Source: [Eubacterium] infirmum
Lineage (GTDB): Bacteria; Bacillota; Clostridia; Peptostreptococcales; Anaerovoracaceae
Assembly (NCBI GenBank): GCA_900450455.1
Contig: UGGN01000001.1
Coordinates: 1,302,001-1,366,000 of the forward strand
DNA length: 64,000 bases
Reading direction: 5' to 3'
Shown: positions 36,710 through 44,861 of the stretch, piece after piece
Numbering within the stretch: position 1 is the first letter of the stretch
How the letters are laid out: each line of letters opens with the position of its first letter
Program-made: the position numbers and the translations under genes
Notes under the pieces: model-generated
What the model was told of the DNA's origin: nothing
Seen by the model: the letters and a program-made list of their open reading frames with translations, nothing else
Databases searched by the model: none

Positions 36710-38209
36710 TTGAGACGAAGTTTAGCATTTGCAGTTTTAAATTTTATGATTGGAATTGTTTTGATGTATTTCAGTATTGATCTTGGTATTGTATACACAG
36801 CCTTATATTTAGGGATTTTGGCACTTATATATAAAGCTTTCTTTGAGCTGAGAATTAGATATTGTTTTTTTACTTTGCTTGGGTGTATCCTTATGCTTTT
36901 ATCAATTTTAGGACACTATAATGCTGAGCGAATGCCTTTTGTATCTAGGGATGCCATTTGTAGAGGATACATAAGTGCAGAGAGCATAGATAAGTTTGGA
37001 ATGCCGGTGTATGAGTGCGAAGTTAAAGAGGTTATTTTTAATAGTAAAATCTATAATCAGCAGGTTTACAAAGTTAAGTTATCAACTAAAGAAAAATGTA
37101 GATATTCTATGATAGGAGAGCGAGTGAATTTCAGAGCAAAGTTAAACATTCCGGAGGCAAACGATGACAAGCGGAATTATCGCAGATATCTATATAGCAA
37201 AGGAATAGATTATAAGGCATTGTGCAGAAAGCTTGAAATATCAAAGGTCGGAGTATATGACTCAGCAAAAATCCGATTTACTGTTATCAAATTTATAAAC
37301 GATAAGAAAAATCTATTTTTAGCTAATTTAGATTCACATTCCAGAGGATATTTTGCAGGAATAATTTTCGGAGAAAAAAATCTGATTGATTCAGAGATTA
37401 TTGATGAGTTTCAAGGTAACGGCACAGCACATATTCTTGCAGTCAGTGGTCTTCATGTAGGGATAATTTATATGGTTTATAAGTGGGTTAAGACGAGATT
37501 CAAATTAGGTAACTCAACAGATATAATTCTGGTTTTGATGCTCATAATATATGTTATTTTAGCTTCATTCAGCGTCTCAATCATCAGGGCGGTATTGATT
37601 ATACTTTTAAAAATAATTGCAGATAAAATGGTGATGAGATTTGATTTTTTGACAGCAATTTCGACAGCACTTCTTGTTTCACTTCTGTTAAATCCGTATA
37701 GTATATTTGATATGGGATTTCAACTGTCATTTCTTTCTGCTTTGATAATTGATTTTATTTTTCCTCATATAAGAAGGACAAAGCATGAGAGAATTCTAGG
37801 TATAATGGCACTACCGATTTGTCTTGGGGCATACAATATTGTATGCTTTGGTCGGTTTAGTTTGATAGCTGTTTTGGCAAATTCTCCGGTTATTTTTTTG
37901 ATGTCAATCTATGTGCCGCTAGGAATAGTCAGCTTCTTTATATATTTTATGAGCGATTACTTTCCCAAAATTCTAAGCATATTAATCACGACTCTTGGGG
38001 ACATCACATATACGGTAAATCACAGTTTTAATATTTTGCAGAGGGGAGTTATAGAAGTTGAATATAATAATGTTAAATTGGTATTTATGCTTTATGCATT
38101 TATATTCTTCGTGGCATCGGAGTACTTCTATATTAAGGTTGTGAGCCGGCATAATCCCAAACCGTGTATAGGCTTCATTATAGCAAGTCTTATAGCGGTG
38201 ACGATTTGA
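36710..38209 (+). CDS. ComEC/Rec2-family DNA-uptake channel, short form
   Basis: 499 residues, against about 750 for full ComEC. The N-terminal hydrophobic part is followed by the DUF4131-type OB-like region (about 80-185) and the competence core (about 215-490) with GNGTAHILAVSGLHVGIIY and LNPYSIFDMGFQLSF. The metallo-beta-lactamase domain that normally ends the protein is absent. Start is TTG at 36710, 7 nt after GAGGAGG; the nearby ATG at 36706 hits a stop at once. ComEC passes one DNA strand across the membrane, but a version without the nuclease-like domain may be non-degradative or defunct. Confidence 0.85.
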   Translation: MRRSLAFAVLNFMIGIVLMYFSIDLGIVYTALYLGILALIYKAFFELRIRYCFFTLLGCILMLLSILGHYNAERMPFVSRDAICRGYISAESIDKFGMPVYECEVKEVIFNSKIYNQQVYKVKLSTKEKCRYSMIGERVNFRAKLNIPEANDDKRNYRRYLYSKGIDYKALCRKLEISKVGVYDSAKIRFTVIKFINDKKNLFLANLDSHSRGYFAGIIFGEKNLIDSEIIDEFQGNGTAHILAVSGLHVGIIYMVYKWVKTRFKLGNSTDIILVLMLIIYVILASFSVSIIRAVLIILLKIIADKMVMRFDFLTAISTALLVSLLLNPYSIFDMGFQLSFLSALIIDFIFPHIRRTKHERILGIMALPICLGAYNIVCFGRFSLIAVLANSPVIFLMSIYVPLGIVSFFIYFMSDYFPKILSILITTLGDITYTVNHSFNILQRGVIEVEYNNVKLVFMLYAFIFFVASEYFYIKVVSRHNPKPCIGFIIASLIAVTI

Positions 38210-38220
38210 TTCAAGTGAAT

Positions 38221-38252
38221 AAAAAAGAATTAGGTCTAGGTCTAATTCTTTA
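38221..38252. terminator. Terminator between convergent genes
   Basis: AAAGAATTAG / CTAATTCTTT stem, 8-nt loop, with A and T runs on both sides so it can act in both directions. Confidence 0.7.
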
Positions 38253-38265
38253 AATGCATTTTATT

Positions 38266-38919
38266 TTAGAGATTTTCTTCTGTAGATACAGGTTCAGTAA
38301 CTGTTTCAGCGACCGAATCAGATGTTTCTACAACTGTTTCTTGTTGAATATGGACCGAGTTCTGGACCGGTACTTCAGGTGCAGTAGTCTGCGTATAAAA
38401 CGGTTCAGTGGAAACAGGAGCCGGAACCTCATCTAGGTGATTTCCAATTGTAGTGTAACTTGAAACTGAAGGAGTGTTGCTTGCTACTGTCTTCACAGTT
38501 TTCTTAGTTACAAAGTAGCAGATACTTGATCCGATTACTATAAGAGACGCTAAACGTACAAGATAGAAACCAATTTTAAAAGTCAGCATGTATCCGTACA
38601 TGTTTTTAATGTTTATAGCATGTACAAGCTCATAGATAAATAAAAGTAAAAGTAATATAGCTACTATAAGCAAAGGTATCTTTTTTTGAATAACTGCAAA
38701 TAGTATTGTTAGCATTCCTAGAACAATAAAGAATAGACCGTCACCAAACTCTCCATTAATGATAAAGAAGTTAAATGTGAATCCTTGACCGTAAAGCTCA
38801 ACCCTGGCATAAGGTAGAATTGTTGATATCATCATTGCTACTGATGCAATTATAACGACTAAACGTGCGATAAATGAGATATTTCCTCTCTTTTGATTAT
38901 TTAAACTCATATCTTGCAT
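38266..38919 (-). CDS. Four-helix membrane protein with Glu/Thr/Val-rich tail
   Basis: 217 residues. Hydrophobic segments lie at about 17-37, 60-78, 80-102 and 115-137. The last 75 residues are low-complexity, rich in Thr, Val, Ser and Glu and without Lys. No family recognised. RBS GAGGG 7 nt before the ATG on the minus strand. Likely a lineage-specific envelope protein; function unknown. Confidence 0.65.
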   Translation of the reverse strand: MQDMSLNNQKRGNISFIARLVVIIASVAMMISTILPYARVELYGQGFTFNFFIINGEFGDGLFFIVLGMLTILFAVIQKKIPLLIVAILLLLLFIYELVHAINIKNMYGYMLTFKIGFYLVRLASLIVIGSSICYFVTKKTVKTVASNTPSVSSYTTIGNHLDEVPAPVSTEPFYTQTTAPEVPVQNSVHIQQETVVETSDSVAETVTEPVSTEENL

Positions 38920-39277
38920 TATTGTCCCTCTTTCCTAAATAACAAAATTAAATATTAATGAAATTATAGACCGGAATGCTCTTATTGGCTAGTAATTTTT
39001 GATTTTATGTATAAGTGCGAGTGTAAATCTTTTTAGTGGATGTTTTTTAGTGGACGCTTTTGATAGATATATGATAGTATTAGTGTAGATAAAATTGTTT
39101 TTATCATATAAATAATTGATGACTATTTAATTGTGACAGCTAGTAAGGAAATTTCAAGCGTATTTGTTGCTATATATGAGTAAGGCTGAAAATACACATT
39201 CTACATTGCTGTTACAACACTTTTTAATGTAGTAAAAGATTGAGATGAAATATATTGTCCGGAGTAAATAACGAATC
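38920..39277. other. AT-rich intergenic region without a gene
   Basis: About 358 nt, strongly AT-rich. It holds a near-duplicate TTTTTAGTGGA (about 39030-39056) and a small palindrome GATAAAA-TTG-TTTTTATC (39088-39105). No RNA gene or clear promoter is recognised. Confidence 0.5.
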
Positions 39278-39460
39278 ATGATGAAAATAAAAATAGCTGC
39301 AGGTTTAATAATAATACTCGCTTCCTTCGTTTTTTTAATAAAAAATAGAGGAAAAAGCATGATGGATAAGCTGATGGATAAATCGAAAGATAATCTACCG
39401 GCTGAGGATAATATGCGCAAACCCGATGAAGATGAGCAGGGCGATAAACAACATAAATAA
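39278..39460 (+). CDS. Small membrane protein (60 residues)
   Basis: One hydrophobic helix (about 5-21, IAAGLIIILASFVFLI) followed by a charged, Asp/Lys-rich tail with two MDKLMDK-like steps. The ribosome site is weak (GGAG, about 14 nt). A clear terminator follows 10 nt after its stop, which supports a transcribed gene. Could still be non-coding; unknown function. Confidence 0.45.
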   Translation: MMKIKIAAGLIIILASFVFLIKNRGKSMMDKLMDKSKDNLPAEDNMRKPDEDEQGDKQHK

Positions 39461-39469
39461 ATAGTATAA

Positions 39470-39511
39470 ACCCTCTTTACTTTGGCATTCACCGCTAGTA
39501 GAGAGGGTTTT
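39470..39511 (+). terminator. Terminator after the 60-residue protein
   Basis: CCCTCTTTACT / AGTAGAGAGGG with one mismatch and a TTTTGT tail. It also serves the minus-strand gene that ends at 39518. Confidence 0.75.
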
Positions 39512-39517
39512 GTAATT

Positions 39518-40111
39518 CTAAGGGTTTAATAGGACTATGAAAAGTCTTATGTGAAGTGGATACTGAAAGAATACGACAAGCGATAGCAATCCGTAAAGCA
39601 GGTCTGCGATTTTCCAGTGGTTTTCATAACCCGGCAGTATTTTGAATTCTTTTTTTACCCTGATGTTTTGATTGGCGATGAGCTTCTTAAAGAGTGCATT
39701 TGCCTGAATAGCATCGAGCTTTCCAAAGCGATAGAAAGGGATTCTCAGAAGCACATTATCGGAGCCGGCTTCACTCTTGTAAAAGTGTATTCCTTTTTTG
39801 TTCATCAAAACATATCTGACTTCTGAAAACTGAATGCTCGTTTTTCTGCGCAGCAGCCTGTTTTCGTAACTAACTGAATTGTCGTTGAAGTATATGATGA
39901 ATTTAAGATTTAGGCATATCAGGAATACCAGCAAAATGAATAAGGCTGCATATAAGATTGTGGTAAGAGGCAAGTTTATAACATCGTGATATTTGAGTTT
40001 GTGGATTTTGACCTCCAAATTGATTGCATATCTTAATATAACAAGTATGCTTAATAGGATTAAGAATACCTGCCTAAACGTCGAAGTTGGTCTATATATG
40101 ATTCTATTCAT
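39518..40111 (-). CDS. Membrane protein with PH-like domain
   Basis: 197 residues. Two membrane helices (about 12-30 and 45-72) are followed by a soluble part, YFNDNSVSYENRLLRRKTSIQFSEV and onward, with strand pattern like bacterial PH domains. The C-terminus is again hydrophobic (about 165-195). RBS AGGAGG, 6 nt. No function can be assigned. Confidence 0.65.
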   Translation of the reverse strand: MNRIIYRPTSTFRQVFLILLSILVILRYAINLEVKIHKLKYHDVINLPLTTILYAALFILLVFLICLNLKFIIYFNDNSVSYENRLLRRKTSIQFSEVRYVLMNKKGIHFYKSEAGSDNVLLRIPFYRFGKLDAIQANALFKKLIANQNIRVKKEFKILPGYENHWKIADLLYGLLSLVVFFQYPLHIRLFIVLLNP

Positions 40112-40220
40112 AGTTTACCTCCTAATATACCGATTTATTACTTCATATTTAATCAAAAATAAGACTCTAATTCAAGGATTTTGCATAATTAAGTTTGAAA
40201 ATTATCATTAATGAAAATAT

Positions 40221-40257
40221 GTCCTGTTTTATATATTGATTATCCTAAAAATAGGAC
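40221..40257. promoter_or_regulatory. Inverted repeat upstream of the SpmA-like gene
   Basis: GTCCTGTTTT pairs with AAAATAGGAC (one G-T wobble), 17-nt loop, 133 nt before the gene. No T run follows. Possibly an operator; the arms contain TAGGAC as in the dispersed repeat. Confidence 0.35.
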
Positions 40258-40389
40258 GAATTCAGATTGCTATTATACAAAACCCCTAAATTTAAACAAT
40301 TAGACTGTGAAATTTTGCCTACTTATTGGCATAGCTTTTGCATTTATAACTATAGAGGTTTGTTTTTAATTATTAAGGAGGACAAGACT

Positions 40390-41070
40390 ATGATGAATTT
40401 CATTTGGGTTGCCTTTGTGGTAATCGCGGTAATTGCAGCTGCATTTACTGGAAAGATGGATGCAGTGCTTGACAACCTATTCAGCTTTTCGTCAACGGCT
40501 GTTGATATAGCTATTGGGCTTATCGGCATTATGGCATTCTTCTGTGGACTCATGAAGGTTATGGAGGCGGCAGGCCTTTGCGACAAGTTGGGTAAAATTA
40601 TTTCACCTTTGATGCGTCTGCTATTTCCGGAGGTTCCTGCAGATCACCCTGCAAACTCGGCTATGGCGCTTTACTTTGCGGCTAATATCCTAGGAATAGG
40701 AAATGCGGCAACGCCGTTTGGACTAAAAGCAATGCAGGAGCTTCAGACCTTGAATAAGACAAAGAATATCGCAACCAATGCACAGTGTATGTTACTTGCA
40801 ATTGCAACGACATCAATCACTCTTATTCCGGTAACGGCAATCGGTCTTCGTGCAGGGGTTCAATCAAAGGGTGCAGCTGAAATTATCGCTCCGGTTATAA
40901 TTGCAACAACTATTTCGACAGTTACAGGTATATTCTTTACCATTGTTTTAGGAAAGTTTAAGCGATGGAACTACGATAAGATAATTGAAAAAGAGATGGC
41001 AGCAGGCACTCTCGAAATCAATGAAGACTATATCGGTGATGATCCGATAATTTTACCGGAAGAAAAATAG
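40390..41070 (+). CDS. spmA: SpmA-like nucleoside-recognition (GATE) membrane protein
   Basis: 226 residues. A membrane protein of the spore maturation A group with ALYFAANILGIGNAATPFGLKAMQEL (about 97-122), the family signature around GNAATP. The ATG at 40390 is chosen because GGAGG lies 8 nt upstream; an upstream in-frame extension lacks membrane signature and RBS. Paired with spmB. SpmA/B affect spore core dehydration in Bacillus, but homologues occur in non-sporeformers, so the role here is open. Confidence 0.85.
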   Translation: MMNFIWVAFVVIAVIAAAFTGKMDAVLDNLFSFSSTAVDIAIGLIGIMAFFCGLMKVMEAAGLCDKLGKIISPLMRLLFPEVPADHPANSAMALYFAANILGIGNAATPFGLKAMQELQTLNKTKNIATNAQCMLLAIATTSITLIPVTAIGLRAGVQSKGAAEIIAPVIIATTISTVTGIFFTIVLGKFKRWNYDKIIEKEMAAGTLEINEDYIGDDPIILPEEK

Positions 41071-41081
41071 GAGGCAATACC

Positions 41082-41615
41082 ATGACACATGTATTAGAAT
41101 TGATATCTGTATGGGCAATTCCGCTTGTGGTTGCTTTTGTAAGTTTATATGCTATTATAAAGAAGGTTCCGGTATATTCAACATTTACTGAGGGCGCGAA
41201 AGAGGGATTTTCAACAGCCATTATGATTATTCCATACCTTGTTGCAATGCTTTGTGCAATCGGAATGTTTAGAGCATCTGGCGCTATGGACTGGCTTGTA
41301 AAACTCTTGAGTCCGGTTACAAATTTAATTGGAATGCCGGCAGAGGTTCTACCTATGGGAATTATGAGATCATTCTCAGGTGGCGGTGCAGAAGGAATGA
41401 TGGCAGATTTGCTCAAGGAATATGGAACACAATCTCAGATAGGCAGAATTTCTTCAGTAGCGCTTGGTTCAACTGAGACGACATTCTATATCGTAGCTGT
41501 TTACTATGGAGCAGTAGGTATTACAAATGTAAGACATTCCGTAATTGCCGGACTTTTAGGTGATATCGCTTCACTAATCGCTGCAACCGTTATTGTTAAT
41601 TTAATGTGGTTCTAA
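41082..41615 (+). CDS. spmB: SpmB-like nucleoside-recognition (GATE) membrane protein
   Basis: 177 residues, partner of the preceding gene. Five or so hydrophobic segments, with MIIPYLVAMLCAIGMFRASGA, MRSFSGGGAEGMM and ALGSTETTFYIVAVYYGAVG as family motifs. RBS AGGAGG. The stop is 1 nt from the next gene start. Confidence 0.87.
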   Translation: MTHVLELISVWAIPLVVAFVSLYAIIKKVPVYSTFTEGAKEGFSTAIMIIPYLVAMLCAIGMFRASGAMDWLVKLLSPVTNLIGMPAEVLPMGIMRSFSGGGAEGMMADLLKEYGTQSQIGRISSVALGSTETTFYIVAVYYGAVGITNVRHSVIAGLLGDIASLIAATVIVNLMWF

Positions 41616-41616
41616 A

Positions 41617-42555
41617 ATGAAAAATTTTGAAAAAATGCTTTATCCTAAGCAATTAAAAAAGGGAGATACCGTAGGTGTTATCTGTCCAAGCTCTGCGATT
41701 CCATCTGATAAAATTGAGAAGGTTAAGAGCTGTGTAGAGAATATGGGTTACAAGACTAAACTCGCTGACAATCTCGACAAGGTTTTTGCCGGATATATGG
41801 CCGGTGATGGTGACGAGAGAGCAAAATGGGTGAACAGGATGTTTGCAGACCCTGAGGTTGATGCCATATTCTGTGTTAGGGGCGGAGACGGAAGCTCAAG
41901 GCTAATGCCATATCTAGATTATGAGATAATCAAAGCAAACCCTAAGATATTTGTGGGGTATAGTGATGTGACAAACATTCATATGGCATTAAATCAAATT
42001 TGCGGTATGGTGAGCTTTCACGGGCCTATGATTTCGTCAAATATGATAGACGGTCTTACAGATGAAGAAAGCACATCCTTCTTTGATACCATAAATGCGG
42101 AGTCGGATTTTGATTATCAAAATCCAAAGGGCTATGAAATAAAGAAGCTCAAGGGAGGCAAAGCAATAGGAAACCTCGTTGGAGGAAACTTATCACTGCT
42201 GTCTGCAAGCATAGGAACACCTTTTGAAGTGGAGAGCGAAGATAATATACTCTTTATCGAAGAGGTTTGTGAACCGATGAGCAAGATAGAAAAGTGGATT
42301 TTTCATCTTAGGAATGCCGGGAAGTTAGATAAGTGCAGAGGCATTGTTCTTGGACAGTTCACCAAAGTAGAGAACGCGGAAGAACCAAGCTATGATGAGA
42401 ACGAGGTGACTCTTGCAGCACTCAGAGATCTCGATATTCCTGTAGTTTGTAATGTGCAGTCAGGACATGGAAAACCTATGATGACGCTTCCTCTAGGCAC
42501 GCTGTGCACTCTCGATGCAGATGAGGGAAGAATTAGCTTTAAGGTCGAAAGATAA
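41617..42555 (+). CDS. LD-carboxypeptidase (peptidase family S66)
   Basis: 312 residues. Cleaves an L-D bond in muropeptides (LdcA) or detoxifies peptide nucleotides (MccF). The catalytic Ser is in VGYSDVTN (about 109); the Glu is in FIEEVCEPMSK (about 210) and His in GHGKPMMTLPLG (about 285). No signal peptide, so it acts in the cytosol. It immediately follows spmB without a clear RBS of its own, so translation is probably coupled. Confidence 0.9.
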   Translation: MKNFEKMLYPKQLKKGDTVGVICPSSAIPSDKIEKVKSCVENMGYKTKLADNLDKVFAGYMAGDGDERAKWVNRMFADPEVDAIFCVRGGDGSSRLMPYLDYEIIKANPKIFVGYSDVTNIHMALNQICGMVSFHGPMISSNMIDGLTDEESTSFFDTINAESDFDYQNPKGYEIKKLKGGKAIGNLVGGNLSLLSASIGTPFEVESEDNILFIEEVCEPMSKIEKWIFHLRNAGKLDKCRGIVLGQFTKVENAEEPSYDENEVTLAALRDLDIPVVCNVQSGHGKPMMTLPLGTLCTLDADEGRISFKVER

Positions 42556-42556
42556 T

Positions 42557-42976
42557 ATGAAGTTCAGAAGAAACGAAGTAGATATTAAGAAATTTACCAT
42601 AAATAAGGAAAAAATTGAAAAGTTTAGGGATGATATGTCATATATGAATATAATCCCGAAGGATTTTTCAAAGAAGAGGCTTAAGACATGTCCAATTTGC
42701 GGTGAAAATGTGGCAAATTGGACTATCAAAAGTCGTTGGACCTTATTGGATAAGATGTATGATTTCACCTGTCCCAAATGTCAAAGCGTTTTGACCATAG
42801 GTGAGAGTGACATAACAGGACTTTCATATACGGCTGCTTCGATATGTGGTCAGGTCAAAAAGATGCATAATAAAGAGATGCGTGAAGTATATGTGAAGTG
42901 CAAGCGCATAGCTAAGGAAACCGGAAAACAATATCTACAGGGTGATGAATTTACCTTGAAGGAGTTATTTGAGTAA
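42557..42976 (+). CDS. Zinc-ribbon protein of unknown function
   Basis: 139 residues. A basic N-terminus, then CPIC (about 45) and CPKC (about 73), a likely zinc ribbon, and a helical C-terminal half with more Cys (SICGQV, YVKCKR). The ATG 2 nt after the preceding stop is preferred over an overlapping upstream start. No known family recognised. Confidence 0.65.
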   Translation: MKFRRNEVDIKKFTINKEKIEKFRDDMSYMNIIPKDFSKKRLKTCPICGENVANWTIKSRWTLLDKMYDFTCPKCQSVLTIGESDITGLSYTAASICGQVKKMHNKEMREVYVKCKRIAKETGKQYLQGDEFTLKELFE

Positions 42977-43014
42977 GTGCATCTAATCAAGGATGAAGAA
43001 TAGAAGATATTGTA

Positions 43015-43049
43015 AGAGCAAACACTCATTGAGTGTTTGTTCTTTTTTT
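43015..43049 (+). terminator. Terminator after the zinc-ribbon gene
   Basis: AGAGCAAACACTC / GAGTGTTTGTTCT with one mismatch, then seven T residues. Confidence 0.9.
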
Positions 43050-43082
43050 GATAGAATTTAACTAGTTAAGAAAGGTGGCAAG

Positions 43083-44138
43083 ATGTATAAAGAAAAAAAA
43101 CACGCATATAAGACCTTTGCTGAAGACCTCAAAAGCGGTGAAAAGCTTAAGAACGTAATGCTTATACATGGTGAAGAGGAATATCTGGTCAAGTGGGCAA
43201 TAGACAGCATTATAAATAAATATGTCAGCGTGTCGACTAAGCAAATGAATATATCGGTTTTTGATGAGACCGAAATGAGTTCATCTGACCTTGTGACGGA
43301 TGTATGCGAGGCTTGTGAGACATTGCCTCTTTTTTCCGATAAAAGAGTGATAATTGTAAAGGAGATGAAAGCGCTTTCTTCTGATTCGCCACAGGCGATG
43401 AAGGATACGGATTTTCAGCTCTTAAGCACGTGTATAGAGAAACTTCAGGACGAGGCTATTTTGATATTCTCGGCAAGGAATATAGATAAGGGGAAGAAGT
43501 TGCCCAAGGAAATTATAAAAGCAGGCAGGGAATATAACTTTGACAGACTTGACAGAAAAGACCTGGCTTCTTTTGCAAACAAGAGGTTTAAACAGGCTGA
43601 GAAGACTATTTCTAATGCAAACATGCATCTCCTACTCGATGAGACAGGCTATTTTAATAGAGAAAGTGATTATGATTTATATACCTTTATGAATGATATA
43701 TCAAAGCTTATAGCAGCCAGCGGGGGTGTGATAGATGAAAAGGCGATAAGAGAACTTGTCACAAGAGACGAGGATACATTTGTATTTAACTTGCTGGATA
43801 GCATAGCGGCAGGACGAAAGGATAAGGCTTTTGCCCAGCTTCATAATATTTTGGGGGACGGTACGGATGAGTTTCAACTTATCGGTAGCATTGTATCACA
43901 GTTTGAACTTATGTATTGCACCAAGCAGATGTTGGATGAGGGAATGCAAGTACGAGACATTGCATCAAAGCTAAAGGCTAATGAATACAGAATCAAAAAT
44001 ATTGCAAAATATGCACGTGGCTTTTCGACAGATAAGCTGTCAAAGGTGCTTTCATCGGCATACGAGCTAAGTGCCCAAATCACTTCAGGGCTATTAAAAT
44101 CATCAATGGCATTAGAACTTTTTATTGCAGGAATTTAA
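43083..44138 (+). CDS. holA: DNA polymerase III delta subunit
   Basis: 351 residues. Clamp-loader subunit that opens the beta clamp. MLIHGEEEYLVKWAID (about 21) and VCEACETLPLFSDKRVIIVKE (about 75) are typical, as is the RDEDTFVFNLLDSIAAGRKDKA middle segment. The C-terminal collar is helical. RBS AAGGTGG. It is transcribed alone. Confidence 0.93.
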   Translation: MYKEKKHAYKTFAEDLKSGEKLKNVMLIHGEEEYLVKWAIDSIINKYVSVSTKQMNISVFDETEMSSSDLVTDVCEACETLPLFSDKRVIIVKEMKALSSDSPQAMKDTDFQLLSTCIEKLQDEAILIFSARNIDKGKKLPKEIIKAGREYNFDRLDRKDLASFANKRFKQAEKTISNANMHLLLDETGYFNRESDYDLYTFMNDISKLIAASGGVIDEKAIRELVTRDEDTFVFNLLDSIAAGRKDKAFAQLHNILGDGTDEFQLIGSIVSQFELMYCTKQMLDEGMQVRDIASKLKANEYRIKNIAKYARGFSTDKLSKVLSSAYELSAQITSGLLKSSMALELFIAGI

Positions 44139-44181
44139 TTGTATAATATGCAAGTGAACCGAAATTGTGTTCGCTTTGGCT

Positions 44182-44223
44182 AACTGAACCACGAATGACT
44201 CGAATTTGTGGTTCAGTTTATTA
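44182..44223 (+). terminator. Terminator-like hairpin after holA
   Basis: AACTGAACCAC / GTGGTTCAGTT 11-bp stem, 15-nt loop and a TTATTA tail. Confidence 0.7.
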
Positions 44224-44260
44224 TCAGAATAAAAAAATTTTTCAAAACGGCTCATACAAA

Positions 44261-44289
44261 TTGATTTTACCAATTTGCTTTTGTATAAT
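44261..44289 (+). promoter_or_regulatory. Sigma-A promoter of the flavin/Fe-S operon
   Basis: TTGATT (44261-44266), exact 17-nt spacer, TATAAT (44284-44289), 57 nt before the first gene. Confidence 0.75.
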
Positions 44290-44345
44290 TATTTTAGGTT
44301 GATTATATATTGATAATGATATATTAAGAGGAGGAGGTAATACAT

Positions 44346-44861
44346 ATGTGTACTAATTGCAAGATAGAACCGGATGCAAGATTTGAGGAATTAGCACCGG
44401 TTTTAGAGAAGTATGCCAAAGTGCCAGGAAGTTTAATTACCATATTGCAGAAGACACAGGCAATTTATGGATACCTTTCACTGGATGCAATAAACTATAT
44501 TGCTGCAGTGACAGGAATTGCGCCTGCAAAGATATATGGAGTAGCGACTTTTTATGCTCAGTTTAGGCTACAACCGGTTGGAAAATATCTGCTCATGATT
44601 TGTCAGGGCACAGCCTGTCATGTTAACGGATCAGAGTCCATAGGTGAGGCAGTAAGCGAACACTTAAATATAAAGGATGGAGAGACTACTGAAGATGGAT
44701 TATTTACGCTTAATTACGTAGCCTGTCTAGGATGTTGCTCTCTTGCACCTGTTATGATGGTTCAGACCGGCGACGGTGATGAAACATACAGTGAGCTTAC
44801 TAAGGCAAAGGTAGTAAAGATTATCGATGAACTTAGAAATAAAGCTCAGGAGGTGCAGTAA
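44346..44861 (+). CDS. NuoE/HydC-like [2Fe-2S] subunit
   Basis: 171 residues. Thioredoxin-fold ferredoxin with the four cluster cysteines in CQGTAC (about 85) and CLGCC (about 126). GVATFYAQFRLQPVGKY is the family's conserved segment. RBS GAGGAGG, 6 nt. First of three overlapping or closely spaced genes forming a soluble NAD(P)-linked complex. It shares its last base with the NuoF-like start (TAATG). Confidence 0.9.
   Translation: MCTNCKIEPDARFEELAPVLEKYAKVPGSLITILQKTQAIYGYLSLDAINYIAAVTGIAPAKIYGVATFYAQFRLQPVGKYLLMICQGTACHVNGSESIGEAVSEHLNIKDGETTEDGLFTLNYVACLGCCSLAPVMMVQTGDGDETYSELTKAKVVKIIDELRNKAQEVQ

Noticed and set aside
40267..40389. N-terminal extension of the SpmA-like protein
   Set aside because: The extension has no ribosome site, while GGAGG lies 8 nt before the ATG at 40390, where the family sequence starts.
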